A stretch of DNA of 64,000 bases, taken from the NCBI GenBank assembly GCA_947650285.1, contig CANTFL010001403.1, positions 124,001-188,000 of the forward strand, given 5' to 3'. Below the pieces are notes generated by a model. That model did not search any database. It was not told where the DNA came from and saw only the letters and a program-made list of their open reading frames with translations. Shown in pieces: positions 11,004 through 20,155 of the stretch (its first letter is position 1; the number at the start of each line of letters is the position of its first letter). This DNA is from Hyaloperonospora brassicae. Its lineage: Eukaryota; Oomycota; Peronosporomycetes; Peronosporales; Peronosporaceae. Made by a program: the position numbers and the translations under genes.

Positions 11004-12038
11004 ATGGAGCAATCCGCACCCCTATCTGAGGCTCAAAAGGTCGCGCTTGATAAGCTGACCGCGGCCGTAGGCCTAGAGTATGTGTAGTTTCTAGCTGCAC
11101 AGGGTCCCGATGTGCTCAACGCACGAGTCGAGGCCTTTATGCAGTATGAAACGGCCCTGTTGGGCCAGGTTCAAAACCAAGTAGCGTCGGCTATGCCGAC
11201 ACGCTACGTGGCTATGCCACCAGAAGAGGCTAAGCCTCGTCCCCTTCGGGTGGACGTTAAACTTTACTCCGGGAAGGAGGGGGAAAACTTGACCCTCTGG
11301 ATCCGTGAGATTGAGATGGCCATGGACTCTGGTCTCATCTCACTAGAGAACCAGCGGGTCTCTTTTGCCATCTCTAAGCTCATTGGTAGAGCTAGAGAGT
11401 AGGCTTTGACGTGTGGCACGTCGGTCAAAATGGCATTTCCCACGTGTACATCGCTCAAGTTAGACCTCATGCGAGTTTTCTCGCCGCCTAACCAGGCATA
11501 TCGCGTGCGATCACGCTTCTTATCAACCCGTCAGGGTAAGAGCGAGTTAACGGACTATGTCCAAGAGTTGAGAACTCTAATGGCTGCTATGCAGTCTGAC
11601 CCTCTCTCTGAGACTGTCTACGTGACAGTCTTCATGGAAGGTCTCCGCACTGGCGTGGCCAGAACCGAGGTTTTTCGGGTTCATCCCTCTACTTTTGAGG
11701 AAGCTGTGAGCGTCGCTCAAAATGCTGAGCACAACTTCAAGTCGGCCAGACTTGGTTGGAAGGGGTACAACCCAAGCTTTGCGAGGGCGGCCTCTGCGAG
11801 GACTTCGGCTTACTGTAAGCCAGAACCGATGGATCTCAGCCATGCTGAAGATGAAGGCGAAGCGGAGCTTCATGTTGCGGAGCAACGACAGGATGTGAGA
11901 CGCTGTTACATGTGCGGAAGCACTATTCACTTGCGTCCCACTTGTCCTTTGCGTAAGCAACAACCGACTCCTATGAGTCGAAACCCCAGCCTCAACCAGA
12001 AACCTGGTATGGCACGGGGAAACTTCGACACCCAGTAG
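11004..12038 (+). pseudogene. G1 gag (two in-frame stops)
   Basis: Reading from the ATG at 11004 gives a 344-codon gag interrupted by TAG at 11085 and TAG at 11400. The second stop replaces the Trp of a GRAREW block (TGG to TAG). The retrotransposon capsid region lies at about 11240-11770, with FSPPNQAYRVRSRFLSTRQG and ELRTLMAAM. A zinc knuckle CYMCGSTIHLRPTC (C-x2-C-x4-H-x4-C) near 11911-11952 would bind the element RNA. The downstream stop at 12036-12038 separates gag from pol. Apart from the two stops the frame is continuous, so inactivation is recent relative to sequence decay elsewhere. Confidence 0.9.
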
Positions 12039-12094
12039 GCGCGGGGTGCCCTACTGGGGTAGAACTAAGTTCTGTCTCATCTCTACGAGATAAA

Positions 12095-12505
12095 GTGAAA
12101 CAGGGCTTAGCCCCACTTAGCGCTGTGCTAGCCAGCACAGAGCGTGGATACAAGCCTGGCTTGTTGGCCGCCGAGGCGACAGTAAAAGGCTTTGAGAAGC
12201 CGTGGTCGATTTTAATCGATTCAGGAGCATCATGTAACTATGCTCGACGTCGCTCCCTTGAGGGAAGTCAGCGATACGCTGAAGCGCTCAAAGCGCACGA
12301 AGGTGATTCGATCACCGTTCGTTTAGCGACTGGTAGTCGCGTCACGGTGCCTAAAGTTCCGTTGAAGTTAGGTGTGAAGTTTTGGACTTTGACAGCATTG
12401 AACGTTGTCTCGTCCTCGATTTGGATTCGAGATATGATCTCATCCTGGGTATGGCTTGGCTTGAACGCCATGAGCCATGGATTGATTGGAGGACTAAGAC
12501 CTTAG
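12095..12505 (+). pseudogene. G1 protease domain, frameshifted
   Basis: The retropepsin active site appears as LIDSGASCNYARRRSLEG (DSG triad) at about 12214-12265. Near 12380-12384 one base appears to be lost: the domain continues in the next frame as [18 protein letters not shown] and [13 protein letters not shown], the usual second half (ILGMxWL). In the original frame the sequence drifts to a stop at 12503. A Ty3 aspartic protease would process Gag-Pol; this copy could do so only by frameshifting, and I see no classic slippery heptamer to support a programmed shift. Confidence 0.85.
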
Positions 12506-15069
12506 GCGCCACGCGCCATGTTCCTAGCGAAGCTTTGGAAAGTCATGAACCCACCTTTGCTAGGCAACAAAAGCGCTATTGGCGCGAGCCATTGACGGAA
12601 GATGTCAATGTGCTGGACATTGGTATGTCAGAGTTATCTAACTCGAATGACGATGACATAAATATTGAGCGGAGCTCTTCTAACGCGTTTGGAGAGAGTT
12701 ATACTCCGTTGAGTGATACTCGTTGTGATACTGAGTCACTGCATGCGTCAAGCATGGTTAGCCTAGGGCCGAAACATCAAGAATGTAATTCCTCTGATGT
12801 AAGTGCGGTGGCACGTGAAAATAAACAGAGTGAGGACGGCCGAGGTGGCACCTCACTGAATGTCGGTAATGACATTGATGGCGAGAAGCCAGAGTATTCA
12901 GGGCTAGGCCCTAATGCTATAAGTGCGGTGGCACGTGAAATTACACAGAGTGAGAGCGGCCGAGGTGGCACCTCACTGAATGTCGGTAATGACATTGTTG
13001 GCGAGAAGCCAGAGTGTTTAGGGCTAGGCCCGAATAATGTACGTGAAGTGGTACGTGTAAATCCACTGGGTGAAGTGTTCGAGTTACGTAACACTACACC
13101 AGATGTCGTTCAAGACATTAGCTCTCGTATAGAGCGTGCTAAGATGAATAGCAACCATGGGGACTTTGCTGTCCCGGCCTCTAAGAGGCGTAAGGTTTCT
13201 TTGAGGAAACAATCGAAGCGTAGGGTGGTGACTGTTAAGCGCCCAACGTTTAAGAAGTCACGGAGTGATAATAGTAATGATACACTGTATACACTTGTCA
13301 ATGGAGTGACTGGCCAGATCGATGGAAACATTAGTCTTGAGACTCTTCCATCCGTGGATAAAATCTTTGAGCTAGACGAGATGTCTGACGGCGAATTTAG
13401 CCAAGCCTTGCAGGCAGGAGAATTCTCCGAGTTAGTGGTCATTAGTCCTGATATTGAGTTGAACTCATCCTCGTTATTGGACGAGTCTGTCCTTGAGGAC
13501 ACAAAGGCGGCATTGGATGCCCGTAGTGGATCCTCGATCCTTGAGGATCCTCTTGATCCGTTTTATCCTTTGGTAAAGGGATTTCAAGACGTGGTGTGTC
13601 ACGACCCACCGTCTGTATTACCTCCTGATAGAGGTGTGCGTCATGAAATTGACTTGGTTCCTGGAACTAAATACTGCGTAACACGGCAGTGGACTTTGCC
13701 CAAGGAACAGTGTGACGTCATAGAAGACTTCTTTCGTGCAAAGCACGCGGCGGGGATGGTTCGTGAGAGCAAATCTCCCCATTCCACACCGACCTTCTGT
13801 GTCAAAAAGCCCAACGGGAAGTGGCGCATTGTTCATGCTTACAATAAGCTTAATGCGGCCATTATCCCGGCTCAGACACCAATTCCGAGGAAGGATGTTC
13901 TTCAGAACAATATGGTGGGATGTACAATGTACAGTGCGCTCGACTTAGTCGATGGTTATTACCAGCTTCTCATGCGAGAAAGCGATATTCCGCTGACAGC
14001 GGTCAGCACTCCAAGCGGTATGCTCTGGGAGTGTCTCGTTATGCCGCAAGGGCTATCAAATGCCCCGGCTACATTCAACCGTCTTGTGACACAACTGTTT
14101 AGACCTCACAGAGGTTATGCACAGACGTACTTTGATGACATCTTTGTCCATAGTCGTGCTATGAACGGTCGGTCAGATGTGGATGATCACATTGACCATT
14201 TACGAGCGGTGCTCGAGTGCATGCGCACGAATAAGTTGTACGCCAACGCGTCTAAGTGCATTTTTGGTGCAGAAGAGATTCCCTTTTTAGGGTGCTTTAT
14301 TGGTAAGCAAGGCCTTGGAGCGGATTTCGCCAAGGTAAACGCCATAGTTAATTGGCCGGTTCCAAAGAACCAAAAGGACTTACGTAAGTGGCTTGGCCTC
14401 GCCAATTACTTACACAAGTACAGTGCGAATTATGCAGACATGGCTCGGCCATTGACCAATCTCTTTAAAAAGGATGTAGAATGGTGCTGGACTAGCACTG
14501 AGCATGATGCTTTTCAAGCAGTCAAGGAGAGTCTCCTACATGCGCCCATATTGGCTTTGCCTGATCCTGAGCGATCTTTCAGTGTCGTCTGTGACGCATC
14601 TGACTTTGCCATAGGCAGCGCTCTGTTACAAACAGATGATGATGGGCGGGAACGCGTTATTGCGTTTGAGTCCCGACAGCTGAAAGCTGCGGAGAAGAAC
14701 TATCCAGTTCATGACAAAGAGCTACTTGCAATGAAGTATGCTCTCGTCAAATTCAGAGTTCATCTTCTTGGCTCTAAGCCGTTTGTGATCTATACAGATC
14801 ATGCGTCACTACGCACTGCGACCCAGTCGCCTCACCTCTCTCAGAGAATGGCTCGTTGGCTTTTCTTCTTTGCCGAGTACAACTTCGAGGTGAAGTATAA
14901 GCCGGGCAAGCAAAATGCTTTGGCGGATGCGTTGTCACGCAGGCTTGATTATGAGCTTGCTCATGTTACGACTCTGTCGTCACCGGTCACTGACCTAATC
15001 CGCACGGCATATGTCAAGGATGAACATTGTGTAGCCCTGCTACGTGCTCTAGGGAGCGAGGAGTTTTAA
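12382..15069 (+). pseudogene. G1 pol: protease end, repeat spacer, reverse transcriptase, RNase H
   Basis: An 895-codon open frame. Residues 1-45 complete the protease. Residues 50-380 form a low-complexity spacer with a 40-residue tandem repeat. The reverse transcriptase (about 13690-14400) has the usual blocks including [42 protein letters not shown] and the catalytic YFDD at 14128-14139. RNase H follows ([49 protein letters not shown]). The frame ends at TAA 15067-15069, which interrupts what should be continuous pol, since integrase follows in the same frame. The reported first codon is TTG, because the natural start is upstream in gag-pol. Confidence 0.92.
12765..13065 (+). repeat. In-frame tandem repeat of 120 bp in G1 pol
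   Basis: About 2.3 copies of a 120-bp unit, in phase with the reading frame. The marker AAGTGCGGTGGCACGTG begins at 12801 and 12921, and a diverged copy at 13041. Each unit encodes a 40-residue block with [13 protein letters not shown] and GEKPE. The repeat sits in the spacer between protease and reverse transcriptase. Confidence 0.9.
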
Positions 15070-16323
15070 GACTCGGACATAAAATTGTCGGCACGGTTAC
15101 GTGCGAGGTTACATCGATATTCCATCGATCAAGGCCTGTTGTGCTATAGCACGGATGTGGAGGATACCCCTCGCATCGTTGTCCCTCATGATGAGGAGTT
15201 GAAGTATCGGATCCTCAATGAGGCACATGATACTGCGTTGAGTGGTCATCTCGGTCGTGAAAAGACCTACGGCTCTGTGAGACAATGCTATTGGTGGCCC
15301 AAACTATACAAATGGGTGAGCACCTATGTGCGTACGTGTGAAACGTGTCAACGGGTGAAACCCTTACCACATGCTGCAGCGCCGCTGGCTAGTTTGCCTA
15401 TACCCAAAGGGTGTTGGGAGTCCATCAGTATGGACTTCCTGTTCGGTTTACCGAAGGATTCGTATGGAAATACGGGTATTGTGGTCTTTGTTGACCGTTT
15501 GAGCAAGATGGCTCATTTAACGGCGGTGCCAGACACCATTGATGGTGAAGGTACAGCGACGCTGTTTATCGATCGCGTGTTTCGACAACACGGTCTGCCG
15601 TTGGCAATTGTCTCTGATAGAGTTTCTCGCTTCACTGGGAAGTTTTGGAATTCCATCTTCAAGGTGCTCGGCACACGTTTGGACACGTCCACAGCGGATC
15701 ATCCGCGGACCGATGGTCAAACGGAGCGCGTTAATCGTGTCATTGGTGACATCTTGCGAAGCGTTTGCGCTGAAACACCTAAGCGTTGGAGCTCGATGCT
15801 CCCTGTCGTTGAGTTTGCGTTGAATAACGCTGTGCATGCCTCCACCGGCTACACCCCGTTCTACGTGAACGGTCTCACACACCCTCGCGTTCCGTTAACG
15901 CTACCACTACGTGGTTCAGGGCTTGGTGGGGGAGGACTTGCCGATCGGCTTGCTGATATCAGCCCTGCTACTGTTCAAAAACAGGTAAGCGAGTTTCTCG
16001 CAGCGCGATTGAATGTCTTACGACATGAGCGTGACGCAATGGCTGATAGCCAAGATAAGCAGAAGGAACAAGCAGATGCCAAAGGCAGAGGTTGTATTGA
16101 ACGTTATAAGGTCGGAGACCAAGTTCTACTCAATGCTAAAAACCTACCTACAAATGTAGTATCCGCCGTCTTCAAGACGAAGTTGCGCCCGCACTTCATT
16201 GGACCCTTTACGGTCGTCGCCAAGAAGGGACTTGCGTATACGCTCAACCTTCCGCGCAAACTGCGCCACACCCCGTGTTTTACGTTGGCATGCTTAAGCC
16301 GTATCGGGATCCGTCCCACGTGA
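15070..16323 (+). pseudogene. G1 integrase
   Basis: Integrase in the same frame as the preceding RNase H, separated by the single TAA. The zinc-binding HHCC domain is visible (HDTALSGHLGREKTY and CETCQRVK). The catalytic core has MDFLFGLP (first Asp), IVSDRVSRFTGKFW (second Asp) and DGQTERVNR (Glu). The C-terminal GPY/F-like module reads LRPHFIGPFTVVAKKG. Near 16270 the frame shifts: the expected VFYVGMLKPYRDPS continues in the next frame, while this frame stops at 16321-16323. Integrase inserts the cDNA copy; this one would lack its chromodomain tail. Confidence 0.9.
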
Positions 16324-16775
16324 ACTTGGAGGCGCTTGCGCCGGGTAGGTTGGCTTTGCCATCGGTTGCTGAATCCGTATCAGGAGGTCAAGCTGAGCCT
16401 CCATCCGGGCTTGGCCCAACTCCAACGCCCGAACACGGGCTCGCATTGCGTCGAACGCACTCTGGGTCTGACCCAACGTCTCACGGAGACCACTCAGCTC
16501 GAGAAGTACCTTCTCGTGCTCCTCCTTCGGTATACCGACCACCTCCGACGCTGCTCGATGAGCAAGGGAACCGCCAGTTCCATGTGGAACGACTCCTGAA
16601 ACGACGTCGTCGTCAGGGTCAATACCAGTATCTGGTAAAGTGGCGAGGGTACCCGGAGTCGGAGAACTCGTGGGAATTTGAGGTACCCCTTCGGCAGGAT
16701 TGCCCATACGCCGTTGATGTTTTTGAACATCGTGGCAGGGGTCATCCTTCGACCGATATCGCTTCCCACCAATAG
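16271..16775 (+). pseudogene. G1 integrase tail: linker and chromodomain
   Basis: Shifted-frame continuation of pol. After VGMLKPYRDPSHVNLEAL comes a Pro/Ser-rich linker of about 90 residues, then a chromodomain at about 16575-16725: FHVERLLKRRRRQGQYQYLV, KWRGYPESENSWEF. The aromatic residues and WRGY...SWE pattern match gypsy integrase chromodomains, which read chromatin marks and steer insertion. The stop is at 16773-16775. The whole linker and chromodomain lie opposite the 3' half of the antisense ORF. Confidence 0.88.
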
Positions 16776-17595
16776 TGGTGGAAGCAGGTGGGTAGTTTGG
16801 TTCCGCTTGACCAACTCCCACTTCCATCGGCACAGCCGGAGCATAGCGGGTGCGAAATCGCAATTGGCCTCTGGCCTTAAGCTTGGCATAGTCATACCGA
16901 AGCTTTCGTTCAAGACGAACATCTGCCACATTGGCACTTGCTCTGAGAGCTAGCATGCTGCTGAGGTGACATTTCCGGTGCACCCAGCGCACAAAAGTGT
17001 TGTCCTCCTCCTCCGGAGATTCGCCTGCGAATAAGAGGATGGGTATACCCCTCATCGGTGGCACCGGTGCACCCCGTGCTTGCGTGTCAAGTCTCAACTT
17101 GTATTGACTTAGATTCGTCAAGTGGGGTCGCAGGTACCTCTCACGAAGTGCCTGTCGGCTCGCCACTTCATCAGAAGATGTCGGCTCAGCGCCAATGGCC
17201 CACGTTGCCAGGGAACGACCTGTCGTTTGGCGTATACGCTCTTCCACATTGAGTGGCGTGAACTGATAGCCACGACGACCCTCAAGGTCTGCAGCAAGCT
17301 GCATACGGCGCTGAGCGCTCTCCTCTTGTTGGATTACCAACTCTTGTTGCTCATCGAGCGGGTTGGTGATGATGTGTTCACCTGCATCTGTTGCATGATG
17401 CTGGGTTTCTAACGCGGTGGTCTCACTACGCTCGGCAAATGGGTTTGGTGCAGTATGAGGCGATGCCTCTTGCACTGGTGAGTTGGACATTGTCCGTTCT
17501 TCACCACGGACATCGGTATCACTACCATAGTCCTCCTCCACATTAATGCCGAGGTAAGAAGAGAGAGTCGGGGTCTCGTAAGGTGGCGAGGCCAT
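16294..17595 (-). CDS. G1 antisense accessory ORF (aORF1), 433 residues
   Basis: An intact minus-strand frame from ATG 17593-17595 to its stop at 16294-16296, inside G1 and opposite to gag-pol. The start is about 108 bp inside the 3' LTR, so transcription from the LTR in reverse is plausible. The N-terminal 110 residues are acidic and low-complexity; the middle (about 110-250) contains hydrophobic segments such as FVRWVHRKCHLSSMLALRAS with a basic RLERKLRYDYAKLKARGQLR; then a Pro/Ser/Thr linker; the last 70 residues form a clear heptad coiled coil (EEHEKVLLELSGLRETLG, MRARVRALELGQARMEAQL). I recognise no known family. The last 480 bp overlap the sense linker and chromodomain. It has no stops although gag-pol has several. 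Function unknown; a nucleic-acid or capsid-associated role would be guesswork. Confidence 0.75.
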   Translation of the reverse strand: MASPPYETPTLSSYLGINVEEDYGSDTDVRGEERTMSNSPVQEASPHTAPNPFAERSETTALETQHHATDAGEHIITNPLDEQQELVIQQEESAQRRMQLAADLEGRRGYQFTPLNVEERIRQTTGRSLATWAIGAEPTSSDEVASRQALRERYLRPHLTNLSQYKLRLDTQARGAPVPPMRGIPILLFAGESPEEEDNTFVRWVHRKCHLSSMLALRASANVADVRLERKLRYDYAKLKARGQLRFRTRYAPAVPMEVGVGQAEPNYPPASTTIGGKRYRSKDDPCHDVQKHQRRMGNPAEGVPQIPTSSPTPGTLATLPDTGIDPDDDVVSGVVPHGTGGSLAHRAASEVVGIPKEEHEKVLLELSGLRETLGQTQSAFDAMRARVRALELGQARMEAQLDLLIRIQQPMAKPTYPAQAPPSSRGTDPDTA

Positions 17596-17688
17596 GGTGT
17601 TTCATGTTTTGCAAATCGTGAGGTTAGAGCGCACACACACCGTCCTCTTCGAGGAAAAGTTCGATTGACGTTTTGTGTTAATGTCAGT

Positions 17689-17702
17689 CTGGTGGGGGAG
17701 GG
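17689..17702 (+). other. G1 polypurine tract
   Basis: The purine-rich run ggtgggggaggg sits directly upstream of the 3' LTR, where plus-strand DNA synthesis is primed. The base just before GTAACGG is C here and T in the 5' LTR, so the LTR boundary is set by length and by the TSD. Confidence 0.8.
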
Positions 17703-18175
17703 CGTAACGGGGTTACACGTCGGCTGGTAGCCGACGATAGGTGTGGTGCACACACGAGAGGGGGGTACCCTATAAGGTAATATTAGAACACAGTGAGCGT
17801 ATCAATTGTTGAAGACTGGTGTCTGTCATCAATTGATTGCAAGATCTTTTAAGAGGTTATTTAGGGCAGGTTAAATACGTTGTTCTAAGGTGTTCTTTTA
17901 GGTTAAATGAAGAAATAAAATTCAGTTCCCATTTTGATCAACATAAGACACGTGCCTTACGAGGCGTCTTGATCGGAAGAGCTAGCAACGCCTGTAAAGG
18001 TAGCTACTCTTGAGCACTCTGTGCTGTGATTCATTTAAATCGTTTGGTCCCCCTAAAAAAGGGACCGTAAGCTCTCTGAGCTTGTTGACTCTCTGAGTCG
18101 GGTTCGTAGATCCAAAGTTGCTCGTAAGAGCGTTAAGTCTTCCTCTGACTTAAGGAGCTGTGTAGCCCCGCTACA
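17703..18175 (+). repeat. G1 3' LTR
   Basis: 473 bp, same length as the 5' LTR. The first base is C instead of T. A cluster of changes (AAAAAAGGG against GGAACAGGAA) lies around 18052-18063. Followed by the target duplication GCCCA. Confidence 0.95.
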
Positions 18176-18699
18176 GCCCAACATTAGGACGGAAATATGC
18201 TCGTGGCTAGCTCCCGGGAGGGAGGCATGGAAGACGATCCAACTGGACCACATAACCTCCGTCCAGAGGCTGCAGGAGCACCTGGTTGCATCTCGGACGG
18301 GGCAGACGCTCTTGCTGCAATATCACGACGCGATACCAAACCTCCCGGATACGTGCACACCGGCGCACAAGACTTTCTGGGCGACTAACCGTTAAAATTT
18401 AAATCCGTGGACTGTAGATGGAAAGGGCCGGACCCTCTCTTCGAAAGTTTACCCCTTGCTGCGGGTCTGCACCCTTGCGGACTTACGAATCACGCGTGTG
18501 GCAGCACTGGACTACCAGGTCACGCTTCCCAGTGCGGTAGACGACAAGTTCCGTACGCTTCCGACATTGGGCCGTTGGGCAACCTCGATCATAGTAACCA
18601 GCCCTGGTCTATCAGTGGGAGGCAAAGTTAAAATTCCACCACAGCTACAGCTGTGGGATGAACCGGAGGCGCTTATAGGCTATGCCTAGACACTTCGTC
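18176..18699 (+). pseudogene. LINE-like relic, piece 3 of 5
   Basis: The stretch between G1 and the second solo LTR continues the LINE relic by position: it begins with the GCCCA copy that closes G1 and ends with TCGTC before the solo LTR. Three short frames (18197-18388, 18407-18631, 18456-18689) cover it, with frameshifts between. No catalytic motif is expected here (region between reverse transcriptase and zinc finger). Confidence 0.6.
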
Positions 18700-19089
18700 T
18701 GTAACGCGGAACACCCTTGCGTGAACTTAACGCAAGGGTATCGGTGCCCCGATAGACGTACACAAGGCAAGCGGGGAAGCGTAGATAAGGTAAAAGCAGA
18801 ACTGTTATATAAATATGATTAGGTTTTTAACTACTGTCTCTCTGTTCGACTTAACTAAATTATGCTAATATAACTGAGTGTATGGTGACGTCTGGTAGAC
18901 ACTCATTGCGCGCATCTTGCGGCGATTGGTGGGTGGAAATCGTCAAGATATCAACCAATGAGCAGACTCTTTGGCAGACCCTTCAATATCACCACTTTAG
19001 TGATATTGTTCAAAGAATATTCAACTTCATATTCTTTATTGTCACTTTCCTTAAAGTGACAATTCCATGTCGAGGGCTGCCCCGTAACA
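18700..19089 (-). repeat. Solo LTR, G2 family, reverse orientation
   Basis: 390 bp with TG...CA ends and flanking duplication TCGTC (18695-18699 and 19090-19094). Sequence and hairpin order match the G2 LTRs in minus orientation. It carries more changes than the G2 LTRs, for example GTAACGCGG for GTAACGGGG, and so appears older. Confidence 0.95.
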
Positions 19090-19629
19090 TCGTCGACCGG
19101 GCGTTGTGTGTGGGATACGCAAAGCACCCCTTGATGTAGCCCGGTCTTGTGTGATCCTTCACCAGACAGATAATGGCATCCACTGGGTCCTACACCAAAT
19201 CAAGAGGGCAATTATAGACGTCGATCAAGAGTTGATCCGCTTACAACGGCCTAACCATAATCAGGCTCTTTTGTATTCGCAGCTCATCCTCTACTCCACC
19301 GGTTTCCCTGGTGCCTCAACCCAACAATCCATAACACGCACGCCAGCACGGCGATACGGAGACAGCCATTTCTTCGAGCTATACGGAATTTATACCCAGC
19401 GCTGACCGAGGTGGTTCAGCGTCTTCGAAAGCGAGTCAATGCGTCCGACGGTGCGGGATACCCACTGCAACAGCTACCGACACAGCTACGGGCCCACCTT
19501 CACGCCTTGACGGACTACCAGATATAAGTCTGCTACCGGATAGCCAACCATCAGTTACATTTACATGGTTTATGCCGAGAACAAGACTCGACCTGCACAC
19601 GTTATGCCACTTGCCGCGGGCGGCATGAA
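19090..19629 (+). pseudogene. LINE-like relic, piece 4 of 5, first half of zinc finger
   Basis: Continues the LINE relic up to the insertion point of G2. The last codons (19594-19629) read CTRYATCRGRHE, the first half of the zinc-binding module whose second half lies beyond G2 at 27602. The G2 target duplication ATGAA is at 19625-19629. Confidence 0.75.
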
Positions 19630-20022
19630 TATAACGGGGCACACTCTTGCGTGAACTTAACGCAAGGGTTTTGGTGCGCCCGACAGACGTACACGAGGTA
19701 AACGAGGAAGCGTAGATAGGGAATAAGTAAAATTGTTATATAAATATAATTAAGTTTTTAACCACTGTCTCTCTGTTCGACTTAGCTTAATCATACTAAT
19801 CTAACTGAGTGTATGGTGACGTCTCGTCACCACTCATTGCGCGCGTCTTGCGGTGATTGGTGGGTTGGTATCGTCAAGATATCAACCAATAATCAGACTC
19901 TTTGGTCGACCCATCAATATTACCACTATTGGTGATATTGTTAAAATAATATTCAACATGATATTCTTTATTGTCATTATCTCTCAAATGACAATTTCCA
20001 TGTAACGGGCTGCCCCGTTACA
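19630..20022 (-). repeat. G2 3' LTR
   Basis: 393 bp. The outer end reads TATAACGGGG where TGTAACGGGG is expected (one change). The inner end is the CCCCGTTACA palindrome at 20013-20022. Confidence 0.95.
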
Positions 20023-20040
20023 TCACCCCCCCCCTTAACT
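20023..20040 (-). other. G2 polypurine tract
   Basis: On the minus strand a run AAGGGGGGGGGTGA directly precedes the 3' LTR. This is the expected place and composition for plus-strand priming. Confidence 0.8.
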
Positions 20041-20155
20041 GATAGTCACCGTGTGACTATCAAAAATATGGCGGCCACCCGTTGGGCACCATTGGGACAA
20101 GGAGCACTTGTTGGGTCCGTTCCATTCGCTTTCCCCTTGACCTCGCGTCGTTAAC

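Larger units (their letters stand above)
10472..18175 (+). mobile_element. Ty3/gypsy LTR retrotransposon G1, full length, chromodomain type, with antisense ORF
   Basis: A 7704-bp element has two LTRs of identical length (473 bp), a TSD GCCCA on both sides (10467-10471 and 18176-18180), a primer-binding site next to the 5' LTR, gag with a zinc knuckle, pol in the order protease, reverse transcriptase, RNase H, integrase, chromodomain (Ty3/gypsy order), an additional ORF on the opposite strand, and a polypurine tract next to the 3' LTR. The LTRs differ at about a dozen positions, clustered near the middle and 3' end. At least five lesions (stops at 11085, 11400 and 15067; frameshifts near 12382 and 16270) make gag-pol non-autonomous. 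It is inserted in the LINE relic. Confidence 0.95.

Noticed and set aside
12380..12384. Programmed ribosomal frameshift in G1 protease
   Set aside because: The shift lies inside the protease domain, not between gag and pol, and no slippery heptamer is visible; a one-base deletion explains it better.
12777..13094. Minus-strand frame with a tandem repeat in G1
   Set aside because: Antisense image of the in-frame 120-bp repeat in pol; too short and not paralleled in G2, unlike the antisense ORFs near the 3' LTR.
16494..16937. 147-codon minus-strand frame in G1
   Set aside because: Different phase from the 433-codon antisense ORF; a shadow of it.
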